64,000 bases of DNA from Calvatia gigantea (GCA_025093985.1 JACAAK010000007.1:1054001-1118000), one strand, 5' to 3'. Positions 36,192 through 47,673 are shown, counted from the first letter of the stretch. Numbers and translations: made by a program. Notes: a model not told the origin generated them from the letters alone.

Positions 36192-36431
36192 AATACCCAT
36201 TTTGTATATAAATTTCAAGAGGGACAAAACTGTTCCAATGCACTTAAAATATTAATTAATTAATAACTCCCCTAAAACAAAGGATTACATAATCATACTT
36301 TGCATATGATTAGATAAGATACTGGACTATCTACAATTAAATTAGGAAGTGCACAGCCACAGTAGTCCTTGAGATATGAGCTGATCTTCTGAGAAGTTCA
36401 AAACATTGGAACGGTTTTGTCCCTTACTGTA

Positions 36432-37564
36432 TAGAGGACCATAATCCAAATGATGAACCACCACCACCACCTCCTCCAAGAAGACAAAATATTCCAAAAG
36501 CATGTCGCCCTTATTCAGAGCCTCCAGAAATCCACAACTTGGGTTCAATGAATGTGGAATGTCCCAGATTCTTTGGTGGAATTACAGTTGTATTTGGAGG
36601 TGACTTTTGCCAAACACTTCCTGTAGTTCTAAGAGGGTCAAGACAGGAAATTATTGCAGCATCTCTGTGCAGGAGTGAGCTCTGGAGAGCCACAGAAGTC
36701 CACTACTTGGTGCAAAACATGAGATTGGATAGGACACCAGAAAGTGATCGTCATGCTGCATGGTTACTGGAAATTGGGGCAGGAACAAACTTGAATGCTG
36801 AAGAAACAGTTGAAATCCCTCCAGAAATGTGCTGTGCAGATATGGATGGTCTTATTGGGTCAATTTATCCAGATATTGGACAAGGCAACAAAGGGGATCA
36901 ATATTTCTTGGACAGGACAATACTTTCTTCCAGGAATGATGAAGTGGATGACATCAATGAAACCATTCTTGGGAAGTTTCCAGGGAACCCACATATTCTT
37001 ATGGGTGCTAATTCTATAGAGCTGGCAGACCAAGTGATGAATGGATATCAGCCTTATCCACCAGAGTACCTGAACTCTCTTAGGGCAAGTGGGTTGCCTT
37101 TGGCCAAGTTGGTGTTGAAGATTGGTTGTCCAGTAATGCTGCTGAGGAACTTGGACCCATCAAAGGGACTGTGTAATGGAACAAGAATGGTGGTGACAGA
37201 TATCAAGAGGAGGGTACTGGAGTGTAGGATCATTTCTGGAGACAGGAGATATGCAGGAAGTACAGTGCTGATTCCAAGGATCATACTACAGCCATCAGCT
37301 GAAACACTGCCAATCCCATTGAAGCGCAGACAATTCCCTGTTCGACTTGCATTTGCAATGACAATCAACAAGTCTCAAGGGCAGTCAGTAAAACATGTTG
37401 GGATTAATCTGCAGACTTCAGTGTTTTCACATGGGCAGTTGTATGTGGCATTATCTCGGTGTACATCAGGAGAAAGGATCAAGGTGGTGTTGCCTGAGCA
37501 AAATGAACACACAAAGACTATGAATGTAGTATACAAAGAAGTACTTGGTGGACTTAGACTGTAA
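36432..37564 (+). pseudogene. Helitron helicase, C-terminal half
   Basis: Pif1-like helicase motifs: GGDFCQTLPV, then ILSSRNDEVDDIN, GCPVMLLRNLDP, GLCNGTRM, and near the end FAMTINKSQGQS and LYVALSRC. The Walker A motif and the Rep endonuclease are absent. The zinc-finger lead-in MNVECP is joined directly to RFFGG, marking an internal deletion near 36566. It is the continuation of the frame at 31088-32241 and non-functional alone. Confidence 0.85.
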
Positions 37565-37840
37565 AATTGTAGATAAAAAATGGACAGCTATATGTAATGA
37601 AAATAAGAAAAATTGAACTGTGATAAATGTTGAATGAAAATAAGTAAAAATGTGAAAATAAGGTAATTGTCAGAAAAATAAGAGTAGGAAAAATAAATTA
37701 GAATATGAAAGTACTTGAAAGTTGGACAGTACCGCCCGTGCCGAAGGCACGGAATTCGGCCTAGTACCATTGTATCTTGTTCAATATCTGACATTAGTCT
37801 CAGATTTACTTCTTTTTTTAGGTATTTAATATATCTTAGT

Positions 37841-38342
37841 CCCACCAAACAGCCAAAGGTTTCCTCACGCGCCGCGGGAGAATCCTGCACTTGCGCTCGT
37901 ACTCGTACACGGACGATCTCCGGCTCGCCCCACTGAAGCGTCTTGATAACCTTCTCGGATCCCCGCCGTCACCAGCGTGACTCGGATGTCGACGGAGGTG
38001 ATGAGCTTCAGGGTCGCGTAACCGTTGATTAAGCGAAGACGTTCCTGGATTCTTTCCTTCCGGGTCTGTAATTTTATCTTTGTCGAGTTGGTCACTATCG
38101 TTGGTGATTGTAACAGAGGAGGGAGTGGTTGAGAGTTCTGGAGGGTTGGGATATTCCATTTGCGGCGCTTTGAATGAGTGTCCCTCGAGGATATTGGCGG
38201 AAGTCTGCGCGGTGGCATCATATTGCGTGATGAGCGCTGGCCGGGCAGATTTGTCCGAACTGGTACTGCTCTTTGATGGACTGGAACCCTTACTCCCGCC
38301 GCCCTCAACATCACCGGCATCAAAAATGGTGGTCTCATCCAC
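37841..38342. repeat. duplicated segment Z, copy A
   Basis: Matches 43308-43809 (loop region of the MFS gene). Its right end fuses to a degraded copy of the C2H2 relic at the CATCCAC / GGATGCG junction, the breakpoint of the tandem duplication. Confidence 0.85.
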
Positions 38343-38822
38343 GGATGCGCAAGCAATTTGTTTACATGGAGCTCGGACCGACAAAGTGGGTGAATTTCTT
38401 TACACGCAAGATTGTTCAGGGAGGAGGTTTTAGTGCGATCCACGTCGGGGCGGATTCTAGAGTCGCAAGAGCTGGGCCGTTTTGGACGGGTTGAGAATTG
38501 AGGTCTGAGAAAGAAAACGGGGACACCGGGGAAGTCTCAGTCGGCAACGGCACGGACGAAGCCGGTTGAGGAAGAATGAGAAGGAACTTCCACGTCTAGT
38601 ATTCCCCCACCCCCTTCCGGAAAATCGGAAAGGCGAATTTCCCGACAAACTCCCCTGAGTGGATACGAAAGATCCGAGGCCTTGGTCACGAAAGACAAAC
38701 AAACGACAGCGCTCCCTTTGCTTCCCATACGTCTGAAACCAAGGGCCACCAAATTTCCCCGCAAACCCTCATGAAAACAGGCTACTCAATTTCAGAGTTG
38801 GTGAAGGTGCGCCCTTCCGCTA
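38342..38822. repeat. degraded copy of the C2H2 relic tail
   Basis: It corresponds to 29297-29820 but carries many 1-3 nt deletions and substitutions, unlike the adjoining segments. No reading frame survives. Confidence 0.75.
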
Positions 38823-39340
38823 AATCACGTATGACTTATCTTGGGTATTTTGAACTCGAGAACTGATGGACTTGTTAAGGCCACATAACCGGATACATTG
38901 TAACAATGTCTGCCGAATAGCAGGAGGCTTTTGGCATAGAGATGGCTCAGAGGCGAGTTCGAGAACGGAATGCACGCAGAGCGGCAGCGGCACTGGGTAC
39001 CAGTCAAACCTGAGCCACCCAATACATATTTCGATTTAAGGTTGTGACGGAAGAGGCAACCGTCCTGGACATCGTCGTCGCCAGAGTCTGACCGCCGACA
39101 TTTGGTAGTACTTGAGGTTCACCACTTATGTTTAAGAGGCTGCCTGGAAGCTAGTGTTGTTGGCAGATGCTTGCCGTTTTGCCGTGCCAGGTGGCAGAAC
39201 TGGCAACTGCCGGCAGATGGCAAATGCTCGTGGGCAGAAGGTGGCAGAATGATGGGTTAAGGGACCAAAACCAGAGGCTAAATGCACAAAAACAAAGTTT
39301 TTTCGGACTTCGTTTGCAAAGATGGTAGAAAGACGGCCCT
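38823..39340. repeat. duplicated segment X, copy B
   Basis: Nearly identical to 29821-30339. The short MSAE frame carries a TAG here. Confidence 0.85.
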
Positions 39341-39814
39341 TCGTTCTCTACGAAGACTGAGATTTACTTCTTATTTTAGATCCTTCGATCTATGACATTC
39401 ATTATCCTCTCACATCACTCTCCAATCTCTGCGCTAGATTTTGCCTGGATTGAATTGGTACTCCGATCAGTCGATGATGTTGAATCTCAAGGAGGGTATA
39501 GTGTAAGAAACACTAAGTCTCAGTCACTCGTTATACGCACGAGAACTCTAATGATATCACCTGTAAGAAACACTAATTCGTTCTCTACGAAGACTGAGAT
39601 TTACTTCTTATTTTAGATCCTTCGATCTATGACATTCATTATCCTCTCACATCACTCTCCAATCTCTGCGCTAGATTTTGCCTGGATTGAATTGGTACTC
39701 CGATCAGTCGATGATGTTGAATCTCAAGGAGGGTATAGTGTAAGAAACACTAAGTCTCAGTCACTCGTTATACGCACGAGAACTCTAATGATATCACCTG
39801 TAAGAAACACTAAG
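39341..39814 (+). repeat. tandem duplication, 237-bp unit twice
   Basis: Units start at 39341 and 39578 with TCGTTCTCTACGAAGACTGA and appear identical for 237 bp. The first 80 bp belong to the dispersed repeat seen at 27989-28070. Each unit ends in TGTAAGAAACACTAA. Confidence 0.9.
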
Positions 39815-39864
39815 TCTACGATACATGAGTATATGTAATGATTATTAAAGCTAATGATGCTCAC

Positions 39865-39896
39865 CTCAGTCACTCGTTATACGCACGAGGACTGAG
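39865..39896. repeat. hairpin-forming sequence
   Basis: CTCAGTC and CTCGT pair with ACGAG and GACTGAG around a short loop, giving a stem of about 12 bp with one mismatch. Half of it (CAGTCACTCGTTATACGCACGA) also occurs in each 237-bp unit. Near a TATATAAG sequence (about 39917), so an LTR-like remnant is possible. Confidence 0.5.
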
Positions 39897-39985
39897 GGAC
39901 TAACTACGAAGCTGTTGTATATAAGCATAAAAGATAAAGGGTCGTACGTCTAGTAGGGGGATGTTTTCGTATGTCTAAAAACCAC

Positions 39986-40011
39986 GCGGCGTGTCCACCA
40001 AGACACGCCGC
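39986..40011. repeat. GC-rich perfect hairpin
   Basis: GCGGCGTGT and ACACGCCGC form a 9-bp perfect stem with an 8-nt loop. No U-run follows, so it is not a bacterial-type terminator. It may be a transposon terminus. Confidence 0.6.
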
Positions 40012-40095
40012 CCCGTTGTCCTTCCATCCCTCATTGATCTGTCGTCCTCACGTCCACCCGTTGTGGGTCCGCTTTCGGCATCGGACCGCGTTTGT

Positions 40096-43094
40096 AAATC
40101 CAACATATAGTGCCCTGGCTGGAGTGGGAACACCGCGTTTTTCGTTGAAGGGGTAGGCGTAGGCAACAGTAGACCTGTTGGCAGCCAACGGACTGGGAGA
40201 ATGCAAGTCATGAGTAGTAATATAGGCAGTGCGTAGTAAAACAGCGTCGATCGTTGGTCAAGCTCTGCCAGCATTTGCCACCCCTGGCAATTGCCATTCT
40301 GCCATTCTGCCACGGTCACTACTGGAAGCCCATAATCAGTTTTCCGTACCAGGCCTCGAGATGTGGAAACAGCGTTTATAGGTTCGGCTGGGTGTCGTGA
40401 GCCCGGTTGTATCGAAATGGTTCATGTAATAGCCTAGGACCTGAATCTGAACGCGTGTCTGGCTGGGGGTGTCCGTTTGGTCTACTAGGTTGAGGCCTTC
40501 GGCACAGACATTAGCTTCTGTCCTTTTAGTTACTTTCATATTCAAATATTCAGAACTAATGCATCCCAGAACTCAAAAATTACACCTTGTGTCATACACT
40601 ATCTACCAAACCCAAGTTTTACATATATGTCTCTGTTTGCACTTTTAGGGTATCAGGTCTTCTATCTTTACAGGGTTCATGGCTGTATTTATTTTGGTTT
40701 TTAATCTATTTTATTAGTGTCTTAGTACGCGAATGCTGACCAGCTGCCTCGACGAAATCTCGGAGGACATCTGCCAATCAGGTGCGACGATCTAACCACT
40801 CTATCTACCCTGAGGGACTCGGGGCTCACTTCCGGTCACTTGGATCTTTTGCGGTGGCTTGTATGACAAGGCACGTCTTTCCATCCCAATGTCAGAAAAA
40901 TCGTATCCAACCCGCCATCGCACAACAAATCCCTACGAATCTCTCTTTGGATACTCACGGGGAGTCCGTAAAGGACCGTTCATCTTCATCTCCGGCACGA
41001 CATCAGTTTCGATATCCGAACCGTCCTCGGAGCTTTCGAGGCCAATAGTCCTCTACCCAGACTCTGCCTACGACCAAGCCCTCCACATCTTTCGTACCAT
41101 AATCGAGTCCGTTGAATGCCTCGGTGGAAAACGAGAAGATATTAGCCGTGTGAGGATGTTCGTATGTGATGATACCGACAGTGGTCTTGTCGGGGAGGCA
41201 CTGAGGGATTCCTTGGGCGACGTCGCACCCGCTGCTACCATGATTATCGGTGCCGGATTTGTGAATCCACAGATGAAGGTAGAAATTGAGGCAGACGCCG
41301 TTGTATTGTGACAAAGAAAGGACTAGGTTGGGGCTTTGTTTCTATTGCACTCAATTATTCTAACGTCCTCCACAGTGCTAACTATACGGCAGTTGCGTAT
41401 GAGGGGAGCAGCCCGTACGGGATTCATGTGTACGGGCGGAGCCATCACATTTATGCTCAACAATAGAACTATGACGAGCGATAACTGCGAAAAGCACAAG
41501 CAGTTGGTCCGTCCCATTCCCTGGCAATAAATAACACTTCGGAAAAGTGGCAATTGGGGGATATGAGCGGGCGTTTGTGTGAAGGCCTTTGCCCATTACA
41601 AGCTCCAAGAGCATTTGATGACAATATCAACTGTTCAATGCTGTGACGAAACAGGGGGGATTAGTGAGGTATTCGCCTAGGAGAGGCGCTTACACTGTAT
41701 CCCTTGGACCAGCGGCAGCGTCCGTGCCATTCATTAATTGGAGGTGGACTCGGGAAAGTTAAGATGAGTTTTATGTACCTCGTGGACATTCCCAAGGAAT
41801 GTGTATCACTGGACTCTTAAGCATCATCCAGAGCTCCAAAAGCCCACGACCCAAACCAAGAGGATGAGCAGCCTCCCCCCTTGCTCTCGGCTTCTCTTCG
41901 TGCTTGAGGCACCTGTACCGTTTTATTCGACATTAGCAAGTACGGGACTGCTTCATTCCGAAGTTCCCTATTATCCACTAATCTTCTTTGGGGTATCCGG
42001 CGCAGCCTCAAGCAAGCGCCAGTATCGGTCCTAGATCTCATATCATCTAAGTAAAATAATTCCTCAAGGCACATTAATTTTTCGTTGCCGGAGGCGCAAT
42101 TCCCAATGTTCGGCTGTTCGTGGACGCCTTCCCGACCTGTCGGGAGCGCAATCCAGCATCTACATTTGCAGATATTACAGTGCGTAACCTAAAAATGTAC
42201 ATCATAGGGCTTATTTAACAGACCAAAAAAAATCCAAGAGTTCAGACCTCAGATCCAATTCTGATCCCTCAGCATCTAAACTTGTGCTCCTAAATATTAA
42301 CTTCCGCAACTCTACCAGGCCTCTCCGCATCAATGAACGGCGACCCTCCCTCTTGAACGTCCCGTCCGATCCATACTATCACCAGCACCTTCCTTCAACA
42401 ATAGCACGCAGAATCCAGCAACGACGAATGTGGCCCCGGATGTGTAGACGGGTACGGCTCTACTGATTGTGAGGAGAATGCCACCCAATAGTGGCGCAAT
42501 CATTCCTCCACTGAATTTGAGGGGTAATTAGAATATGTATATCGCAAGGGGAAAGGGGGTGGAGCGCACATTCGGGATAGAGCCGAGGCGATACCGCATG
42601 CTGATCCTCGGACTAGAATAACAATCAACAATTCGCCAGGACTTTGTAGGTGGCGGAGCCGGGACGCACCTTTAGTTTCGAAAATCTCAGGAGTCCATCC
42701 GTATAACACAGCCCACATCGTCTATTCACCTCGTCGTTAGAGTGCCGTAATGGTTTTCAAGGACAGAAAGGAGACGAACTGTTGCACTTAGACTAATCCC
42801 AATGGTACTCATCCTCACGGCCCACGTAGATTCCACCATAATAAATACCACGCAGAATGCGGCTGTCGTAAATGTACTGGCAGCTAAGGACCGGCGTCTA
42901 CCGAGAGAAGATTCGATGAGCCACGCTCCGAGCTGTTCAACAAGGAGAAAGGATGAGTGGGTCAGTTTGTGCACGTACATAAACGGAAAGAGGGATGAGA
43001 CGCACAATTGCACCAGGCGTTCCACCAATAGTAAAAATCATCACATCCCATAAATTCTGTTCTAGTGTCTTAGACCCCAGATTACCCGCCGTAT
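40096..43094. repeat. duplicated segment Y, copy B (native)
   Basis: Counterpart of 32291-35290. Its right edge is continuous with the intact MFS reading frame. Confidence 0.9.
40889..41311 (+). CDS. RidA / YjgF / UK114 family protein, copy B
   Basis: 140-aa single-exon gene, same family evidence as the copy at 33085. Here the MFV.DD position is Cys (TGT) instead of Arg (CGT), a CpG-to-TpG type change. As copy B sits in the native context, it is likely the original locus. Confidence 0.85.
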   Translation: MSEKSYPTRHRTTNPYESLFGYSRGVRKGPFIFISGTTSVSISEPSSELSRPIVLYPDSAYDQALHIFRTIIESVECLGGKREDISRVRMFVCDDTDSGLVGEALRDSLGDVAPAATMIIGAGFVNPQMKVEIEADAVVL

Positions 43095-45393
43095 CCTCCC
43101 CACCCGACGCCAATTCCAACAACTTCGGGAAATACACATTGAACATCGTGAACGCTGTCATGTGACAACACGATCGACTATTAGCTTCCCTCACAACCAC
43201 AGAACAAATCATAAACAGACACGCACCAAGCGACATGGAAAACCACATAGCCCAAACCAACACCGTCGTCCTAAACCACTCCGGCTCCAGGACCATGCTT
43301 ACACGGCCCCACCAAACAGCCAAAGGTTTCCTCACGCGCCGCGGGAGAATCCTGCACTTGCGCTCGTACTCGTACACGGACGATCTCCGGCTCGCCCCAC
43401 TGAAGCGTCTTGATAACCTTCTCGGATCCCCGCCGTCACCAGCGTGACTCGGATGTCGACGGAGGTGATGAGCTTCAGGGTCGCGTAACCGTTGATTAAG
43501 CGAAGACGTTCCTGGATTCTTTCCTTCCGGGTCTGTAATTTTATCTTTGTCGAGTTGGTCACTATCGTTGGTGATTGTAACAGAGGAGGGAGTGGTTGAG
43601 AGTTCTGGAGGGTTGGGATATTCCATTTGCGGCGCTTTGAATGAGTGTCCCTCGAGGATATTGGCGGAAGTCTGCGCGGTGGCATCATATTGCGTGATGA
43701 GCGCTGGCCGGGCAGATTTGTCCGAACTGGTACTGCTCTTTGATGGACTGGAACCCTTACTCCCGCCGCCCTCAACATCACCGGCATCAAAAATGGTGGT
43801 CTCATCCACTTTCCCATTACTATGTTTTTGAATTTTAATCGGAGTAGCGGAATGGGAAAGGCCGGGTGAGGCCGCTGTTGGTGGGTAAGATGTAGCAGCG
43901 GAGGCAGGTGGGTGTTGGTCCTCCACGTCGTCCAATTCAATTTCCAGATCCGACCCGTTGAATTTAGAGATCATTTGGAGAGATTTGACTGCTTCGTGAG
44001 GTCTGCCGGCGTGTACGAGGTATCGAGGGGATTCGTGAAGGCGGAAGAAGACGATCCGTGCGAGGAACATTGAGAGTGTCTGTGTAAATCCATCGTTAGG
44101 TGTCAAAAGTCAGAGGGTTGTGTCCCGCAGTCTCTGCGACAAGGGGATAAGGGAGGTGACGAAGGGGATGGGATGGGATGGATAAGGGACGGAAATAGGA
44201 ACGACCAGATGGCCTCTTTTGTCTTCCCACCGGAGAAGACGGAAAGTGACCAACGGGAAGGAAAGGGGATGGATAGCCTATGTACGTACTATTAATGCAA
44301 GAGTCATAAGAAGGTATTTCCATCCTCTATTCTGCGTCTCAACATCACAGGGAATAACCAGTCCTACAGCTGGACTGTTAGTAGAATTTTGACATGAGTT
44401 ACTGGGGAGGATGAGGAGAGCAACAAAGGCGGAGAGGACAGAGCCGAAGGAAAAGAAGACAGAGAGAGCGGTGACAAGATATTGTTTCTCCTTGGGCATG
44501 TGTTCAAGGAGTAGTGTGCCGTCTGTTGGCATGGAGCCCTGCATGATGGTATTGGAGTATTTGAGTAAAGCAGTCGATAGTGAATGGAGATCAGGCTACG
44601 CACACCAACGGCGCTGCCCAAGAAGAACAGAGCGATGCATAGGGTTACAAAGCTGTTGGCAAGTGATGCCAGGAGACCAAATACGGCGGTGAAGAATAGA
44701 GTGGCGTTAAAGGCTGCACTGCGGCCTAGGAGATCGGAGCCTGTGGGACATGATGTGATTGAGTAGGAGGGAAGTAGATGACCGGGTAAGCGATATAAAG
44801 CGTACATGTACCCCAACCGACTGCGCCTATCATCATGCCTGCGAACATAGAGGACGATAGGCTTCCAATGTAATTGTCTGATACTGTTGGGGAAGTCAGC
44901 GCCGGTGTTACGTGTGAAGTATGGGGAAAGGATGTCACCAGAATAATGCTGTTGCACCCGAGGTAATATGATTGCTACTGCCTGAATCCACATCTACAAG
45001 AGAATGAACACGAGGCCAAGCCCATAGGAGGGGAAAACGAAAGCGTACGTTGTCCGCCATCCATCCTGTGAGCGCGAATCAGTTCAAACGAAATCAAAGG
45101 GACATGGCGGGCCTCTACGCACCGAAACCACACAACGACAACAAGGCCCACTGATAATTGCCCATGCCAATCCTATCTATCGTCTTGTCGAGCTGCACGA
45201 GCCTTGTCTACGACGGTCACAGCAGACAAATCGAGTCGGAAATACGCACAGGAGTTCGTCCATCTTGCAGGTCGTCATCGTCTGAATTGACCAGGCGCTG
45301 TTGCTGTTCTGCATCGGGGTCGTCTGGAAAGTAATCGTTCGACATGGCGGAGTCGGACCAAAAGACAGAAGCGCGGGGAGTCAGGGACGCCAT
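42330..45393 (-). CDS. MFS transporter (SV2/SVOP-like), intact copy
   Basis: Start MASLTPRASVFW at 45393, then an acidic N-terminus (SDDDDLQDGRTP). Membrane segments carry typical motifs: NYIGSLSSSMFAGMMIGA with WGTCSDLLGRSAAF, IALFFLGSAVG, GSMPTDGTLLLEHMP, HESPRYLVHAGR, then a cytoplasmic loop of about 190 residues rich in Ser, Asp and Arg (SKSSTSSDKS). The second half has WFRTTVLVWAMWFSMSLG, GTPGAIVRL, LGAWLIESSLGRR, WAVLYGWTPEIF, RGSACGIASALSR and a last segment ending KEGAG. The long middle loop and the E-x-x-P-R-Y motif fit SV2/SVOP-like or sugar-porter-type H+ symporters. Substrate unknown. Several short introns are inferred by eye. Confidence 0.75.
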
Positions 45394-45708
45394 TTGGCGA
45401 CACTTAGTTGACTCGGTAAGAACGGAGGTCAGAATTTGATGATGATTAAGTATTTATGATGCTTGTCACATAATTTTGTTTTCCATAACACACACCACTA
45501 CAGGAAAACAACCTCCCACTGCTACTCAGATAGATGTATACTACCCAAGCAACCTATTTTCTTATAACTGCCGGTAGAAGTTCGCTTACAGCCCTCTAGT
45601 TCCAGAGCAGAGCTCCCTCGATGATGCCAATCAACTTAATTCCATCAATGATGCCAACATACGTGACATTGTCACAATTCTCGATCACATTTTCGTCCTC
45701 TTGCCTTC
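45394..45708. promoter_or_regulatory. bidirectional promoter, MFS / Nop12
   Basis: A 315-bp region between two divergent starts. No TATA box stands out; AATTTTGTTTTCC and CT-rich tracts are present. Confidence 0.5.
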
Positions 45709-47673
45709 ATGAGCCTTGCTTCATTTCTTCTAAAATCAACGCATCGCGTAGATTCTGAGCTAGACGCCTTGTTCAAGTCACAGCCCGGGCCGCTACCTGT
45801 CACAGCAGCGCCCAAAAAACGGAAACTCGAGGAAGGAAACCAGGAAGCTCAGGCTAAGCGGCCGAAATCCATAAATGAATCGGGCGAACGACCCAAAGCT
45901 AAGCTAAAGTCTTCGAAACCAAAATCAAAACCGAAAGATCCTGAAGGGGAAGGCGATAGCCAGGATGATTCTGGCCTCGAGGCTGCTTATCTTCGTGAGA
46001 AACATGGCAAGAACGTGAAGGCTTCGACGCTTCAGGAAGAGCCAGATAACGAAGGGGAAAGCGAGGACGAGGAGGGTGACCCTTCGGGACTGGTTCACGA
46101 ATCCTTAACGGGAAAGAGTAAAACCAAGTCGAAACATGGATCGAAACAAAAGTATACCCCACCGGGCGAAACACCTGCGCAAAGGGGTCAGCGCACTATA
46201 TTCATCGGGAATTTATCTCTTGAAGTAGCTCAAAAACGAGTATGTGATACTGTCCCTGATTGAAACCCCCTTCATGCCTACTGAAATCTCATCACGTAGC
46301 CCCTGCAAAAACAACTTCAACGACACATCCTCTCCTTCATCCCCACCGCCAAAATCGAGTCCATCCGCTTCCGTTCAATACCCTTCAGCATACCAACAAC
46401 CCAACCCATACCCACCCCGGATCCCAAATCCGCATCTCATCCCCATAAAAATCCATCCCAGCGCGAACACGACCGTTCCCGCGCTTCGTCATGGCGGCAT
46501 ACCAGGGCCGATGAAGAGGACACCTCCATAAAGAAAAACGAAAAGCAATACCTCAATCCAAATCAGAAAAAGAAAATCGCCTTCATCAACCAAGAGTTCC
46601 ATAATACAGCTGATACAGTCCACGCCTATATCGTCTTTGCACACCGGATTCCTCCTGAATCTCGACCCCAAAATTTACCGTCGCTTGATCCAGTGATGAA
46701 TCCATACGAAGCTGCGAAGGAGGCCGTGAGAAAAGCTGATGGGTCGTTATTCATGGAACGGATGGTTCGTGTTGACTTTGTTGGGAGCAAATCCAGTAAA
46801 GGGGAACAGACGGACGAAGAGGACGAGGGAGGAGTGAGCACACCGTTTAATGATGCGGATCCAAAGTCGACTTTATTCGTCGGGAACCTGGATTTGACAA
46901 GTAAAGAGGAGGATTTGAGGGTTTTCTTTGAGACTTTGATGAAAACCGAACGTGGAAAGCCCCCAGCTCCCGAAGTTCAAACAGGGGGCGGGGAGGGTGA
47001 AAAGGTGGCGAAGAAATCCAGGACGTGGGTTACGAAGGTAAGGATCATCAGAGATAAGGATACACAGCTCGGCAAGGGATTTGGCTACGTCCAGTTCATC
47101 GTATGTCCTTGTATATTCATCCCATGTACATCCCCGATCTCACTTTAAGGGTGACAGGAGCGTGAATGCGTAGACGAAATCCTCAGCATGGAACCTTCAC
47201 AACTCAAGTTTGCCAAACGCAAACTCCGGGTCCAACGCTGCAAAACCGCCCCAGGAACCAAATTACCTTCTTCCGTCAAACTGTCATCGAACGAAAACGC
47301 CAACGCAAAATCAAAGTCAAAATCGGAAAAACCTAAACCCCGTCTCTCACAAGCACATCCGTCAATACCAATAACAATCCCCAAGGGTGACCCAATGCTT
47401 GGTACCAAACTTGCGAACCTGTCCAAACAAGAAAGGAAGAAAGCCAAAGCCTCTGACCCGGATCGTGTCGCCAGACGTTTGGCAAAAAAGAAAGCCCGGA
47501 TGGCTATGGGTACCCACAAGGATCGAGCTGTGGAAAGCGGGAAGCCAGAGAAGAAGAGGGAGCGGGTAAGGAAAACTGCTGCAGGTGTCCTTGGGAAGAA
47601 ACCGGATGTAAAAAGAAAGAAGGGGAGAGTCAGGAGCGAAAAGAGCTTGGATAAGAGGAATGCGAAAAAGTGA
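45709..47673 (+). CDS. nop12: nucleolar protein 12 (Nop12-like), two RRMs
   Basis: Three exons (45709-46239, 46300-47100, 47158-47673) give exactly 616 codons (615 aa). Nop12 binds RNA in the nucleolus and is needed for 5.8S/25S rRNA maturation in yeast. The N-terminus has a Lys/Glu/Ser-rich segment. RRM1 starts at RTIFIGNLSLEV and is expanded by a long insertion; RRM2 shows STLFVGNLDL and GKGFGYVQF. The C-terminus is strongly basic with repeated KK/RK nuclear-localisation-like runs. Length and layout match fungal Nop12. Housekeeping gene, intact. Confidence 0.85.

Larger units (their letters stand above)
32242..36429 (+). mobile_element. Tc1/mariner element enclosing a copied host segment
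   Basis: Left terminal repeat 32242-32290 and right terminal repeat 36381-36429 are inverted and match at 48 of 49 positions, starting CAGTAAGGGACAAAACC. TA dinucleotides flank both ends (32240-32241 and 36430-36431), as expected for a Tc1/mariner insertion, here into the Helitron frame. Between them lie segment Y (32291-35290, a copy of host DNA at 40096-43094) and a transposase lacking its N-terminus. Whether Y was captured by the element or the arrangement came from later recombination or misassembly is open. Confidence 0.65.
30509..37764 (+). mobile_element. deleted Helitron interrupted by mariner and host DNA
   Basis: The 3' end is well defined: a perfect 7-bp hairpin (CCGTGCC-GAA-GGCACGG, 37736-37752), 8 nt, then CTAG at 37761-37764 followed by T, the classic Helitron terminus. 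The 5' end is tentative, placed at a TC dinucleotide at about 30509. Coding remnants are the N-terminal coiled-coil region (31088-32241) and, after the mariner, the conserved EPPEIHNLGSMNVECP stretch joined straight to the late helicase motifs (to 37564). The Rep domain and the front of the helicase are deleted, so it is non-autonomous. AT-rich sequence with many AAAATAAG units fills 37565-37730. Confidence 0.65.
34526..38342 (-). pseudogene. MFS transporter 3' part, split by transposons
   Basis: Same sequence as the C-terminal half of the intact gene at 42330-45393, in two blocks: 34526-35290 and 37841-38342. About 213 bp of coding sequence (43095-43307 in the intact copy) is missing between them and replaced by transposon DNA. 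The block ends in the cytoplasmic loop at 38342, so the first six membrane segments are absent. It cannot encode a transporter. Confidence 0.8.

Noticed and set aside
39986..40011. Hairpin as a Helitron 3' terminus
   Set aside because: No CTRR sequence follows within the expected distance, unlike the hairpin at 37736-37752.
39971..40160. Plus-strand open frame covering the GC hairpin
   Set aside because: It spans a repeat junction and the start of segment Y, so it is not a conserved gene.
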